Shown piece by piece: positions 7,738-15,842 of a stretch of 29,698 nucleotides of DNA (position 1 is the first letter of the stretch; every line of letters starts with the position of its first letter). The stretch is from a virus, in the IMG/VR virus record IMGVR_UViG_3300037070_000401, positions 1 to 29,698 of that record; one strand, given 5' to 3'. The notes beneath the pieces were generated by a model that made no database searches, was not told the origin of the DNA, and was given only the letters and a program-made list of their open reading frames with translations. The position numbers and the translations under genes were made by a program.

Positions 7738-8721
7738 ATGGCAGAAGTAGCAAACCCTCAGGGAGCTACGTTGGAAGCCGCCGCAGCAAAGATGCTTGAG
7801 GCTGGCGTAGTACCGAAAGACGAGGAAGAGAAGCAAGAGGCGGCTCCAGAGGAAACTCCTGACGAGGAGCAACCTGCGGAAGTAGCCCCTACTGAGGAAG
7901 AATCCAAACCGGAACAACCGGAGGCATCTGACACGGTAGAGATTGATCCTGAAGAATCGCTATTCGAGGTCGAAATTAAGGATGGCGGACAACTTCTTAA
8001 AAAAGAGAAGTTGAGTCTGAATGAACTCAAGAATGGGTACAAACGGCTTCAGGACTATTCGCGTGACATGCAGGAAGTCGCCCGCCAGCGGGAAGGTGTG
8101 AAAGATGAAATCCGCAAAGGCATTGCCGACCAGCAAAAGCAGTATCTACAAGCTCTGGAGACACAACAGAAGCTTGTATGGGGTCTCGTTGCACCCGAAC
8201 TCCAGAACGTAAACCTTGACCAGCTTGCCAGTGACGATCCTGCCGAGTACGTCAAAGTGTCAAATAAACTGAATCGTTTCAATATGACGATTCAGGGGAT
8301 ACAAGCTGAACAACAAAAACTCGCGCAGCAGGAGAGGGAACACCTAGAAAGGGTGGTCCTCCCCAAAGCCGCGGAGGAGCTTCAGCGAGACATTCCAAAC
8401 TGGGGTGCCGATCTCCAAAGAAACATCTCGCGTAACGCGATGGAGAAGTACGGTTTCACCACAGAGGAATTAAGCATGGTCGTTGATCCCCGTTATATAA
8501 AGGTTCTCCATGATGCTTTTCAGTTCAATGAGGGCAAGAAAGTGTCTGATACTCAGAAAACTATTGCTCAAAAGAAGGTTGTTGAGAAGCCGAAAGTCTT
8601 GAAACCCGGTACTACTCAACAGGCCAAGAAAAGCGAAGGGGATGATTTCAAACGACTGCAAAAATCAGGGCGTTTCGAGGATGCAGCAACAGTGATTCTC
8701 GGGAGGCTCAACAGGAGTTAG
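7738..8721 (+). CDS. Capsid scaffold protein
   Basis: The 327-residue protein has the make-up of a scaffold: an acidic, Glu/Pro-rich disordered N-terminus (about 20-80), a long helical, Gln-rich coiled-coil centre (about 95-215), and a basic C-terminal segment (KKVVEKPKVLKP...KRLQKSGRFEDAATVILGRL) that would bind the capsid protein. It lies immediately upstream of the major capsid gene, the usual place. Scaffolds direct assembly of the procapsid and are released or cleaved before DNA packaging; no protease domain is seen here. AAGGAG at 7726-7731, six bases before the ATG, is a strong ribosome binding site, in keeping with high expression. Confidence 0.82.
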   Translation: MAEVANPQGATLEAAAAKMLEAGVVPKDEEEKQEAAPEETPDEEQPAEVAPTEEESKPEQPEASDTVEIDPEESLFEVEIKDGGQLLKKEKLSLNELKNGYKRLQDYSRDMQEVARQREGVKDEIRKGIADQQKQYLQALETQQKLVWGLVAPELQNVNLDQLASDDPAEYVKVSNKLNRFNMTIQGIQAEQQKLAQQEREHLERVVLPKAAEELQRDIPNWGADLQRNISRNAMEKYGFTTEELSMVVDPRYIKVLHDAFQFNEGKKVSDTQKTIAQKKVVEKPKVLKPGTTQQAKKSEGDDFKRLQKSGRFEDAATVILGRLNRS

Positions 8722-8722
8722 C

Positions 8723-9694
8723 ATGACTGTTCCATCAGGTACGTTTCAGACGTATCAGGCGATTGGAAACAGGGAAGACCTGAGCGATATTATCTACAAC
8801 ATCGCTCCCACGGAAACCCCGTTTCTGAGCATGGCCGCCCGTACCACGGCCAAAGCCCGATTGCACGAATGGCAAACCGACACCCTCGCAACTGCGGCTG
8901 CAAACGTCGCGGTTGAAGGTGACGACGCAACAATCAATACCGTAGTCCCGACCGTCAGACTGACGAATTACAATCAAATCCTGTCGAAAGCAGTATCTGT
9001 TTCCGGCACGGAAGAGGTTGTTAACAAGGCCGGTCGTAACAGCGAAATGGCCTACCAGATCGCCAAACGCTCGAAAGAGTTGAAGCGTGACCTGGAATTT
9101 GCCCTTGTTGGAAACCAGGACTCCACAACTGGAACGGCTTCGGCTGGTTCAGAAATGGGCGGACTGGAAGCATGGCTGTCCAGCAACAAGACCTCTATGC
9201 AGACTTCCGCTGGCGGAGCTTCCACTGGTGGTTTCGTCTCTGGCAAGGTTCAGTCCCCGGTTGACTCGTCTCCGGTGGGCACATTCACCAAAGCAGGCCT
9301 TGACGCAATTATCGCGGCCACATGGCTTGCTGGTGGAGACCCGAAAATCATCATGACTGGGCCTTTCAACAAGGCAAGGCTATCCGGATTTGTCGGAATC
9401 GCCACCCTGTACAAAGAGGTTCCGGGACTGAAGCAGGGAACGATTGTTGGCGGGGCAGATGTGTACGTCAGCAACTTTGGCGAACACACCGTAGTCCCGA
9501 ATAGGTTCCAGCGTGATCGTACCGTGTTCGTTCTGGACATGGACTATTGGGCGGTCGCGTATCTGCGGCCCTTCACCAGCTTTGATCTAGCGAAAACAGG
9601 AGACTCCGAAAGGCGTGAACTGCTTTGCGAAGCAACGCTGGTTTCTCGTAACGAAGCGGCGTCAGGGAAGATCACTGACCTGCTCACGGTGTAA
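8723..9694 (+). CDS. Major capsid protein, SU10/DUF5309 family
   Basis: The 323-residue sequence matches the SU10-type (DUF5309) HK97-fold capsid family. Diagnostic stretches are YQAIGNREDLSDIIYNIAPTETPFLSM near the N-terminus, the TAKARLHEWQTDTL segment, LSKAVSVSGTEE, and AKRSKELKRDLEFAL, followed by a central insertion of Gly/Ser (about 150-185) and a C-terminal VFVLDMDYWAVAYLRPF strand. No N-terminal cleaved delta domain is evident, consistent with the separate scaffold. AGGAG at 8713-8717 gives a good ribosome binding site. This family occurs in SU10-like podoviruses and some other short-tailed phages. A hairpin terminator follows directly after the stop, which would give this gene its own transcript end. 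Confidence 0.9.
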   Translation: MTVPSGTFQTYQAIGNREDLSDIIYNIAPTETPFLSMAARTTAKARLHEWQTDTLATAAANVAVEGDDATINTVVPTVRLTNYNQILSKAVSVSGTEEVVNKAGRNSEMAYQIAKRSKELKRDLEFALVGNQDSTTGTASAGSEMGGLEAWLSSNKTSMQTSAGGASTGGFVSGKVQSPVDSSPVGTFTKAGLDAIIAATWLAGGDPKIIMTGPFNKARLSGFVGIATLYKEVPGLKQGTIVGGADVYVSNFGEHTVVPNRFQRDRTVFVLDMDYWAVAYLRPFTSFDLAKTGDSERRELLCEATLVSRNEAASGKITDLLTV

Positions 9695-9699
9695 CGTAT

Positions 9700-9724
9700 G
9701 GGCCGGGGGAAACCTCGGCCCTTT
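9700..9724 (+). terminator. Intrinsic terminator after the major capsid gene
   Basis: A nine-base-pair GC-rich stem (9700-9708 with 9713-9721, one G-U pair) is closed by a GAAA tetraloop (9709-9712) and followed by TTTCTC. It starts six bases after the capsid stop. The U-run is short, so termination may be partial, letting some transcription continue into the downstream genes while capsid mRNA accumulates. Any ATG within it (9698) is unlikely to be a start. Confidence 0.75.
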
Positions 9725-9727
9725 CTC

Positions 9728-9901
9728 ATGGACAATGAACAGGCATACCAATACGTTCTAAGCATCAAGAGCAAGGTTTGGCGCGGAGAGGCTGTTGATC
9801 CGGGTGATTACCCAGGCGTTGATCCTGCTATACTAGATGAGGTAAGAAAGAACTTTGAGGTTATCGTCAAAGCAGAGAGGCGCAAAGATTATGGAAAATA
9901 A
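9728..9901 (+). CDS. Small hypothetical protein
   Basis: 57 residues from ATG 9728 (MDNEQAYQYVLSIKSKVWRG). An in-frame ATG at 9698 lies against the capsid terminator and would put its basic leader inside the hairpin, so the later start is chosen; it has no clear ribosome binding site. The protein is charged and soluble, with a conserved-looking VDPGDYPGVDPAIL segment. Function unknown. It overlaps the next gene by 11 bases. Confidence 0.5.
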   Translation: MDNEQAYQYVLSIKSKVWRGEAVDPGDYPGVDPAILDEVRKNFEVIVKAERRKDYGK

Positions 9902-10061
9902 ATTCGATACATTCACTGTTGTTGCTGATCCAGTTCCAAGTAAAACCGAATGGAGTTGGTATGAAACTCCGTGGATGTACATTGAAGATGAAACAGGTGA
10001 GTGGTGGGTGAATAGAAAAACATTTGAACGTCGCCCGTATGATCCAGAAGTGGACTCATGA
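9891..10061 (+). CDS. Small hypothetical protein
   Basis: A 56-residue protein from ATG 9891 (MENKFDTFTVVADPVPSK), unusually rich in Trp (WSWYETPWMY..EWW). AGAGAGG at 9874-9880 is a distant ribosome binding site. An earlier in-frame ATG at 9855 would deepen the overlap with the previous gene and is less likely. No function can be assigned. The stop overlaps the next ATG (ATGA). Confidence 0.5.
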   Translation: MENKFDTFTVVADPVPSKTEWSWYETPWMYIEDETGEWWVNRKTFERRPYDPEVDS

Positions 10062-10390
10062 AGAGAATACTTTCACAAAGCGATGGCATAACGGAAATAT
10101 TCCACCACGATGAACAGACGAATGAATCTGTAATAGAGACGGTTCAGGATGTCGAGCCTTATCTTGAGGTGGCGAGCATTCTCAGAAATGATGACTCGTA
10201 TTCAAAGGATGGCATAAAGCGTGATTGGTGGCACTTCGCTCACGTACCGAACATTGTCATAGACAAGATGCTCAATGAGGATGGAGTTAATTTCTACGAC
10301 AAAAATGATTGGAAGAAAGTTGGTGAGTTACTGAACACAAAGTATTCAAAATGCAAAGTAACTTATGGAAAACACAAGTTCAAGACTTGA
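10058..10390 (+). CDS. Conserved phage protein downstream of capsid, unknown function
   Basis: The 110-residue protein has the pattern MKRILS..DGITE.FHHDEQTNESVIETVQDVEPYLE...ILRNDDSYSKDGIKRDWWHFAHVPNIVIDKML. Proteins of this pattern occur a few genes after the major capsid gene in several podovirus-like phages. No enzymatic motif is visible, so a virion or assembly role is only suggested by its position. It overlaps its upstream neighbour by four bases (ATGA), and the next gene starts 26 bases inside its end. Confidence 0.6.
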   Translation: MKRILSQSDGITEIFHHDEQTNESVIETVQDVEPYLEVASILRNDDSYSKDGIKRDWWHFAHVPNIVIDKMLNEDGVNFYDKNDWKKVGELLNTKYSKCKVTYGKHKFKT

Positions 10391-11708
10391 CGAGGCGCTG
10401 AAACTCCTGAATGCAGGAGATGCTGAGAAGTGCCTCAAGATAGCCTCACTTGAACTGGACGAAGACCCGCAGAACCTGATCGCTACATGGCTTTCCGGAA
10501 AGGCCTTCCTGGACATGAGAAGGCCAGGACTTGCGGATATAGTCATTTCAAGAGCGATAGAGCTAAATCCTAAAGATCCTTTGCTATGGTCATATCTCGG
10601 GATAGCTTACAACATGAGCTATAGACCAGACCTTGCGATGGAAGCCCTTAGAAGGGCGCTGGAGTTCTCCCCGAGATACCAACTGGCTTTGGATGCGATG
10701 AGCCTTGTGTTTGTGAACAAGGGAGACCCTAACAGGGCTGTGGAATGGGTCAACAAGGCTATGGCGATCAAGGAGGATATCCGAGATAAGCACGGCCTCA
10801 CCACGCTTGACGTTCTCCAGCACGCAGGCTTTGCCTACCTCATGCGCGGCGATTACAAGGAAGGCTGGCCGCTCTTTAATACCGGGCTTGGAAACGACGC
10901 CTCAAGACGCGAGCGCGTTTACGGAACGGAGAAGAAGTGGGACGGCACAAAAGGATTGACTGTAGTTGCTTTCGGGGAACAGGGCATTGGAGACGAACTG
11001 GCCTTTGCCTCTGCTATTCCAGACTTCATAAAGGACTGCAACGCCATTATCGAGTGTGACCACAGGCTGGAAGGCTTGTTCAAACGCTCATTCGACTGCC
11101 CTGTGTACGGCACCAGATACAGGTCTGCGGACTGGTCAAAGGATATAAAGGTAGACGCTCATATATCCCTTGCGCAGTTGATGGAGTTCTACAGGAACAG
11201 CAAGGAAGACTTTCCTGGTACGGCGTATCTCAAGCCCGATCCAGAGAAGCGCAAGTGGTGGAGAGCGATACTGGATCAGTATCCGGGGAAGAAAATAGGC
11301 ATTACCTGGAATGGCGGGGATACTTATACAGGGCATAGAAAGAGGTCTGTAGAACTGGAAGACCTGCTCCAATTGAGAGGCAACGACACATTCGTTTCCC
11401 TGGAATACAAAGACCCTGGAGACTGCGGGGTACTCAACTTCCACAAGCAACTGGACCAGAAGAATTACGACGATACCGCTGCTTTGGTTGCCGAACTGGA
11501 TCATGTAATATCTGTGACCACGGCGATAGTAGACCTGTGCGGTGCCATAGGTAAGTCATGTGATGTTCTGGTGCCAACCATACCGCCTTGGAGATACGGT
11601 CTTAAGGGCGATATGCCGTGGTACAAGTCCGTTCGTCTATTTAGGCAGCTTCCCAACGAACCCTGGTCAAAGACCATAAGGAGATATGCGCGTCTTCATA
11701 GGAGTTGA
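10365..11708 (+). CDS. TPR-containing glycosyltransferase (GT-B, GT41/GT9-like)
   Basis: The N-terminal ~150 residues form tetratricopeptide repeats (WLSGKAFLDMRRPGLADIV, LLWSYLGIAYNMSYRPDLAMEALRRAL, NRAVEWVNKAMA). The C-terminal 250 residues resemble a GT-B glycosyltransferase of the heptosyltransferase/O-GlcNAc-transferase type: the GEQGIGDELAFASAIPDF motif at 204-221, IIECDHRLEGLFKRSF, the IGITWNGG motif, and a VISVTTAIVDLCGAIGKSCDVLVP segment that normally binds the sugar nucleotide. TPR plus GT-B is the plan of protein O-GlcNAc transferases, in which TPRs bind the protein acceptor. Phages with this plan are known but the acceptor is usually unproven. It is the first gene of a sugar-modification cassette and starts inside the previous gene. 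Confidence 0.78.
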   Translation: MENTSSRLDEALKLLNAGDAEKCLKIASLELDEDPQNLIATWLSGKAFLDMRRPGLADIVISRAIELNPKDPLLWSYLGIAYNMSYRPDLAMEALRRALEFSPRYQLALDAMSLVFVNKGDPNRAVEWVNKAMAIKEDIRDKHGLTTLDVLQHAGFAYLMRGDYKEGWPLFNTGLGNDASRRERVYGTEKKWDGTKGLTVVAFGEQGIGDELAFASAIPDFIKDCNAIIECDHRLEGLFKRSFDCPVYGTRYRSADWSKDIKVDAHISLAQLMEFYRNSKEDFPGTAYLKPDPEKRKWWRAILDQYPGKKIGITWNGGDTYTGHRKRSVELEDLLQLRGNDTFVSLEYKDPGDCGVLNFHKQLDQKNYDDTAALVAELDHVISVTTAIVDLCGAIGKSCDVLVPTIPPWRYGLKGDMPWYKSVRLFRQLPNEPWSKTIRRYARLHRS

Positions 11709-12309
11709 TTCAAGGCAGTCCATAGCAGGCGCTGTTCTGTCTCACAGCATCAGCGTAAGAAGCACAGAGCCAGTATCAATAACGCTCTTACACCTTCACC
11801 AACTGCCAATTACACACAGAGGACTGACGGAGTTCACATACTCCCGCTATCTGGTTCCGTGGCTATGCAACTATGAAGGTAAGGCGTTATTCATAGACGC
11901 CGACATGCTCTGTCTTGGAGACATAGCAAATCTATTCAAGCTGTACGACGAGAGCGCGGTACAGGTCGTAAAGAGCCACAGGCGGTTTGAATGGCCTTCT
12001 CTCATGCTGTTCAACTGCGAGAAGTGCAAGATGCTTACTCCTGACTATGTACAGAACTACGAAACACCGCAAGACCTGAAGTGGGCATCAGAGATAGGCG
12101 AACTCCCGGCAGTATGGAACCACCTTGTTGGCTACGATTCTCCGAAGGCTGCCCAGATCGTTCATTTCACCAAGGGCATCCCAGTATGGGAGGAGACGCG
12201 GGACTGCGAATATGCAGATCTGTGGCACGAAGAACGAAAAGCAATGATGAGTACTTGTGGGTATAGAGAGTTGATGGGCAAAAGCATACACATCAAGGAG
12301 AGTGCATGA
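11686..12309 (+). CDS. GT-A glycosyltransferase, GT8-like
   Basis: The 207-residue protein begins MRVFIGVDSRQ and shows the GT8 plan: EFTYSRYLVPWL (about 49-60), the DAD metal-binding motif in ALFIDADMLCLGDI (71-73), a core substrate segment, and a C-terminal HFTKGIPVW corresponding to the HFxGxxKPW signature. It would transfer a hexose or related sugar from a nucleotide donor. AAGGAG at 11676-11681, four bases before ATG, is a good ribosome binding site; the ATG lies 23 bases inside the TPR gene. The family usually has about 280 residues, so this is a compact, possibly minimal member. Neighbours suggest a multi-enzyme glycan pathway. Confidence 0.75.
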   Translation: MRVFIGVDSRQSIAGAVLSHSISVRSTEPVSITLLHLHQLPITHRGLTEFTYSRYLVPWLCNYEGKALFIDADMLCLGDIANLFKLYDESAVQVVKSHRRFEWPSLMLFNCEKCKMLTPDYVQNYETPQDLKWASEIGELPAVWNHLVGYDSPKAAQIVHFTKGIPVWEETRDCEYADLWHEERKAMMSTCGYRELMGKSIHIKESA

Positions 12310-13085
12310 ACACGGTCATAACGACCTGTAATGAACATTATTTCCAGAACAAGGGCGGCAAGGCTTTCCTGGAGACATTCAGGAAACACTGGCCCAAGTC
12401 GGTGAAACTCGTCATCTACTACGAGGGAGACGAGCTAAGACCAGATGAGGAAAACGTCCAATGGCGCTACATAGAAGAAGTAGAACACTACATGTGGTGG
12501 ATGGACGCAATAGGTAAGTTCCCGGTTATGAGCGGGAACCTCGGAAGATATAACATCGAATACGACGCCAGAATGTGTAGAGCGGGGTTTATCCATGCCC
12601 ACGCCCTTAAAACTCTTGGCGGGAAGGTGTTCTGGCTGGATGCCGATGTAATCACGCACTCAGACGTTCCGGAGACGTTCCTTGATGAAGTCCTGCCGGA
12701 TAGCAAGCTCTGTTGCTGCCTCCTGAGACCGTGGTTCAATACGGAGACAGGGTTTCTCGGGATCAATGGCAACCATCCGCTTATAGAGCATTGGCTTGAC
12801 TGCTGGACACAGGTCTATTTGAGCGGGTTGATCTTCACCCAGCAAGGATGGCACGACAACTGGGGATTCGATCTTGCCAGGCAGATCATCAAGCATCCTG
12901 ATGAATTCGTTAATCTTGCCAAGAATGTTCCACATGGAACAATGCACCCATTCATAAATTCCATATGCGGGAAGTACATGGATCACCAGAAAGGGGCAAG
13001 GAAGAACTCTGGTTCCAAGAGAGATGATCTGGTAATAGAAAGAACAGAGCCATACTGGGCTAGGCTCGAAGAACATGCTGCGTGA
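12306..13085 (+). CDS. Glycosyltransferase-like protein (GT-A fold)
   Basis: A 259-residue protein with a DxD-type motif in VFWLDADVITHSDVPETFL (about 108-126), preceded by GRYNIEYDARMCRAGFIHAHAL (about 80-101) and followed by FLGINGNHPLIEHWLDCW. The C-terminus has the YMDHQKGARKNSG..RDDLVIERTEPYW signature of a group of phage and marine bacterial proteins found in similar sugar clusters. DAD at 112-114 would bind the metal and the nucleotide sugar. AAGGAG at 12295-12300, five bases before ATG, gives a strong start. The gene overlaps its neighbours by four and eleven bases. Donor and acceptor are unknown. Confidence 0.65.
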   Translation: MNTVITTCNEHYFQNKGGKAFLETFRKHWPKSVKLVIYYEGDELRPDEENVQWRYIEEVEHYMWWMDAIGKFPVMSGNLGRYNIEYDARMCRAGFIHAHALKTLGGKVFWLDADVITHSDVPETFLDEVLPDSKLCCCLLRPWFNTETGFLGINGNHPLIEHWLDCWTQVYLSGLIFTQQGWHDNWGFDLARQIIKHPDEFVNLAKNVPHGTMHPFINSICGKYMDHQKGARKNSGSKRDDLVIERTEPYWARLEEHAA

Positions 13086-14004
13086 GTGCGAACTTTTACT
13101 AGAGGCGGAATGCGGTGGAAAGGCCTTCCTAGTTCCTAGTTGTACATCCGCGTTAGAACTCTCATGTCGGATGGTTCTTAATCCTGGAGACGAAGTGATT
13201 ATGCCTTCGTGGTCTCACCCATCGGCTGCGAATGCTGTAATCCTTGCAGGTGGAGTCCCGGTATTCGTAGATGTAAATGACGACCTGAACATAGAAGTTC
13301 TGGCAATTCGAGTAGCGATAACCTCAAAGACCAAAGCTATCCTGCCTGTCCACTATGCGGGTGTTGTGGCAGACATGACTGTGATAAACAACATAGCAGA
13401 TGCGCATGGGTTGTTCGTCATAGAAGACGCAGCCCAAGCTATTGGTAACTGGAAGGTCTCAGGAGATTTCGGGTGTCTTAGTTTTCAGGAGAAGAAGAAC
13501 GTCCAGATTGGGCAGGGTGGCGCGCTTATAGTCAAGAACGAGAAGTTCCTAGACCGCGTTCAGGTGTTCCAGAACATGGGAACAGACAGGCACAAAAACC
13601 CCAACTGGGATTGGGTAGGTGTTGGAAGTTCCTACTTGATGAGCGAGAAGCTAGCCCCAATGCTTTACGAGCAATTGGCAATGCTTCCACATATCACCAA
13701 GGCACGGCAGGACCAATGGAATGTGTATGCAGATAATTTTAAGGAACATGCCGACAAATCATACTACGTGGGAAACGGGCATTTGTTTTGGCTGTTGGTT
13801 GAAGACAAGTTAGAGTGGATTAACACGCACCAACACGCCACAACACACTTCGACGCACTTCACATGACGCCACCTGGAAGGAAGTATGGACGTGTTGGAG
13901 GCCCGATTACAAGAGCGACAAAAGCGATGCAGAAGCTTGTTAAGCTTTATACAAATGTCCAACAGGCATCCGCAGAACCCGGACGAATACAGCAAGCTGC
14001 TTGA
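13075..14004 (+). CDS. DegT/DnrJ/EryC1/StrS sugar aminotransferase, N-terminally short
   Basis: PLP-dependent sugar aminotransferase, closest in pattern to the WecE/RffA type, which makes dTDP-4-amino-4,6-dideoxygalactose. Visible elements are VPSCTSALELSCRMV, GDEVIMPSWSHPSAANAV, LPVHYAGVVADM, FVIEDAAQAIG (117-121 EDAAQ), SFQEKKNVQIGQGGAL with the Schiff-base Lys at about 141, and GSSYLMSEKLAPMLYEQL. At 310 residues it is shorter than the usual 370-380: the N-terminus lacks about 30-40 residues and the C-terminal substrate domain is compact. Homology seems to continue upstream of the ATG in the same frame (see findings). It overlaps the preceding gene by 11 bases and the next by 50 bases. Confidence 0.75.
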   Translation: MLRECELLLEAECGGKAFLVPSCTSALELSCRMVLNPGDEVIMPSWSHPSAANAVILAGGVPVFVDVNDDLNIEVLAIRVAITSKTKAILPVHYAGVVADMTVINNIADAHGLFVIEDAAQAIGNWKVSGDFGCLSFQEKKNVQIGQGGALIVKNEKFLDRVQVFQNMGTDRHKNPNWDWVGVGSSYLMSEKLAPMLYEQLAMLPHITKARQDQWNVYADNFKEHADKSYYVGNGHLFWLLVEDKLEWINTHQHATTHFDALHMTPPGRKYGRVGGPITRATKAMQKLVKLYTNVQQASAEPGRIQQAA

Positions 14005-14491
14005 GTGGGTCAAAGATGCAAACTCGGTGCTTGAGATCGGTTCTCGGTACGGAACGACGCTTGTAGACTTTGCCCATAACATGGCGGGAAAAAGGCTTGT
14101 GTGTGTGGACTGGCCCAACAAGGAGGGCTGGAACGATCCAAACATAGAGGCCGAGCTTATAGACAACGTCATGAAGCTCAAGGGAGAGGGGTTTGACGTA
14201 CACCTTATCCTTGCCGACTCTCACCACCCTGATACGCTGGAAAAGGTTACAAGGCTGGGGCCATATGATTTCGTTTTCATTGATGGAGACCATTCCTACG
14301 AAGGGGTAAAGCAGGACTGGGAGTATTACGGTCCTCTGGGAAGACAGATTGTATTCCACGACATCGTAAAACCATCCAAGGGGAGAAACAAAAGCCTCAT
14401 GGTATGGAAGTTCTGGGAAGAGATAAAAGGAGAAGAGTACATAGCAAAGGAATCGGTAATGGGTCTGGGGCGCAAATGGAACGTCAGCTAG
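13955..14491 (+). CDS. Class I SAM-dependent methyltransferase (Methyltransf_24-like)
   Basis: 178 residues from ATG 13955. The SAM-binding glycine motif is SVLEIGSRYGTTLVDFA (about 24-40), the acidic end of strand 2 is LVCVDWPNKEGW, and the DFVFIDGDHSYEGVKQDW motif with a later IVFHDIV is typical of the cephalosporin-hydroxylase-like/Methyltransf_24 group. Such enzymes methylate sugars or other small groups in glycan clusters. The frame is open from ATG 13886, but this would overlap the aminotransferase by 119 bases and lacks an aligned N-terminus; 13955 is preferred. Substrate unknown; position in the cassette suggests a sugar O-methyl group. Confidence 0.7.
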   Translation: MSNRHPQNPDEYSKLLEWVKDANSVLEIGSRYGTTLVDFAHNMAGKRLVCVDWPNKEGWNDPNIEAELIDNVMKLKGEGFDVHLILADSHHPDTLEKVTRLGPYDFVFIDGDHSYEGVKQDWEYYGPLGRQIVFHDIVKPSKGRNKSLMVWKFWEEIKGEEYIAKESVMGLGRKWNVS

Positions 14492-15042
14492 GCCGACTAG
14501 AAGAGATCCACAAGGGGCATGTAAGGCGTTACGAGTTTGCCGCCAACCTAGTAAGCGGGGACGTACTTGACGCGGCTTGTGGTTGTGGCTACGGTTCCAG
14601 AATGCTAATGGACGCAGGCTGTAACGTGGTCGGGATAGACATAGACGAGAAAACCATTGTCTATGCCAAGAAGAACTACTCCGGTCCTGAGTATATTGTC
14701 TGCAATGTCTGCCCTGATGAAAAGTTCTCACTTGGATACTTTGACTGGGTTGTGTCTTTCGAGACCATAGAGCATTTGCCAAACCCTGGAAAAGCATTGA
14801 GAGCGTTCAGGGAGTGCGCTGAGAACCTCATCGTCTCAAGTCCGAACAGCGACCATTACCCATTCAGGCCGGAGAGCTATGCCGGGGATATGTATCCTCA
14901 TTTGAGGCACTATAGCCCCAAGGAACTCGAAGACCTGCTCAATTCCTGCGGGTGGGAAGTAGTTGGGCGATACGGGCAGGCACAGAAGATCAAGCATGTT
15001 GACGAAAGGGAAGGCCCATTTCAAGTAATGGTATGCGAATAA
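14476..15042 (+). CDS. Class I SAM-dependent methyltransferase (UbiG/Methyltransf_11-like)
   Basis: The 188-residue protein has a canonical motif I DVLDAACGCGYGSRML (about 29-44), then VVGIDIDEKTIVYAKKNY, FDWVVSFETIEHLPNPGKAL, and LIVSSPNSDHYPF. This is the small standalone Rossmann methyltransferase type common in polysaccharide clusters. ATG 14476 is preferred over the earlier in-frame ATG 14404: it reduces overlap with the previous gene to 16 bases and starts directly at the family-like MERQLGRLEEIHKGH. The target is unknown, but three methyltransferases in one cassette suggest multiple methylations of the same glycan. Confidence 0.72.
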   Translation: MERQLGRLEEIHKGHVRRYEFAANLVSGDVLDAACGCGYGSRMLMDAGCNVVGIDIDEKTIVYAKKNYSGPEYIVCNVCPDEKFSLGYFDWVVSFETIEHLPNPGKALRAFRECAENLIVSSPNSDHYPFRPESYAGDMYPHLRHYSPKELEDLLNSCGWEVVGRYGQAQKIKHVDEREGPFQVMVCE

Positions 15043-15842
15043 GAACGTATCTTGGCGATTCCAAGGAAGAAAACTACGTTCTGACGAAGTTCCACGAAGC
15101 CTGTGGTGGGATTTTAACTACCCTGGATGACTACGAACCAAGCGATATAGCGGTTATCTTCGGCACCTACAAAAAGCACGTAGCGAGGTCGTACAAGAGG
15201 GGCGCTATATTCAAGGCCCAGATTGAGAACAAGCTCGATACGGTCATCATAGAAACTGGCTATATCAACCGTGGTTCTGGGCCGGATAACCACTACGCTG
15301 TAGGTTTGAACGGCATCAACGGACGGGCAGACTTCAAGAACAAGAACAGCCCTCACGACCGCATGGAGAAGCTAGGACTAATCCCTGTAGCGTGGAGATC
15401 GGGGGATCATGTGCTTCTCTGCGGGCAAGTACCGTGGGACGCTTCTTGTGACTTCACCGATCACAGGGAATGGCTGGAAAAGACCGCGAGGGGGATCTTT
15501 CTAGCCACAGACAGGGCGGTGGTATTCAGGCCTCATCCTTTGTGCAAGCTTAATCCGATTCCAGGAACGATCTACTCCACTCGTTCCCTTGAGAACGACC
15601 TGAAAGACGCCTTTGTGTGTGTAACGTTCAACTCCAATACCGGGGTTAATTCTGTTATGGACGGAGTTCCTGTAATAGCCTGCGATGAAGGCTCGATGGT
15701 CTATAACATTGCGGGACACTCGATACCTGATATAGAAGACGTTAAAAAGCCCGACAGGACGCAGTGGCTTGCAGACCTGTGTTATGCCCAGTGGAAACCG
15801 GATGAGTTTGGAGAAGCGTGGGAACACTTGAAATTGATGTAG
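15033..15842 (+). CDS. Capsular-polysaccharide biosynthesis KpsS/KpsC-like glycosyltransferase
   Basis: A 269-residue protein of the GT-B-like capsule polysaccharide group: an early alpha/beta half, HDRMEKLGLIPVAWRSGDHVLLCGQVPWDAS in the centre, FRPHPLCKL, and CVTFNSNTGVNSVMDGVPVIACDEGSMVY (about 190-218). The last segment corresponds to the acceptor/donor-binding TSxxGxEAxxxGxPV motif of KpsS and KpsC, which add Kdo to phospholipid during capsule assembly. Similar phage proteins are found in glycosylation cassettes. The start overlaps the methyltransferase by 10 bases. Donor is unknown and no capsule export genes are near, so a role in decorating the virion or the host surface is equally open. 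Confidence 0.6.
   Translation: MRIRTYLGDSKEENYVLTKFHEACGGILTTLDDYEPSDIAVIFGTYKKHVARSYKRGAIFKAQIENKLDTVIIETGYINRGSGPDNHYAVGLNGINGRADFKNKNSPHDRMEKLGLIPVAWRSGDHVLLCGQVPWDASCDFTDHREWLEKTARGIFLATDRAVVFRPHPLCKLNPIPGTIYSTRSLENDLKDAFVCVTFNSNTGVNSVMDGVPVIACDEGSMVYNIAGHSIPDIEDVKKPDRTQWLADLCYAQWKPDEFGEAWEHLKLM

Noticed and set aside
9698-9730. ATG 9698 as start of the gene downstream of the capsid
   Set aside because: It abuts a terminator hairpin, and the encoded leader (GRGKPRPF) is simply the stem-loop read as codons; ATG 9728 avoids this.
13886-13955. ATG 13886 as start of the first cassette methyltransferase
   Set aside because: It would add residues encoded in the aminotransferase C-terminus and deepen the overlap to 119 bases without a ribosome binding site.
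13940-14797. Reverse-strand open frame of 285 residues
   Set aside because: It lies antisense to two clear methyltransferase genes and has no recognisable domain.
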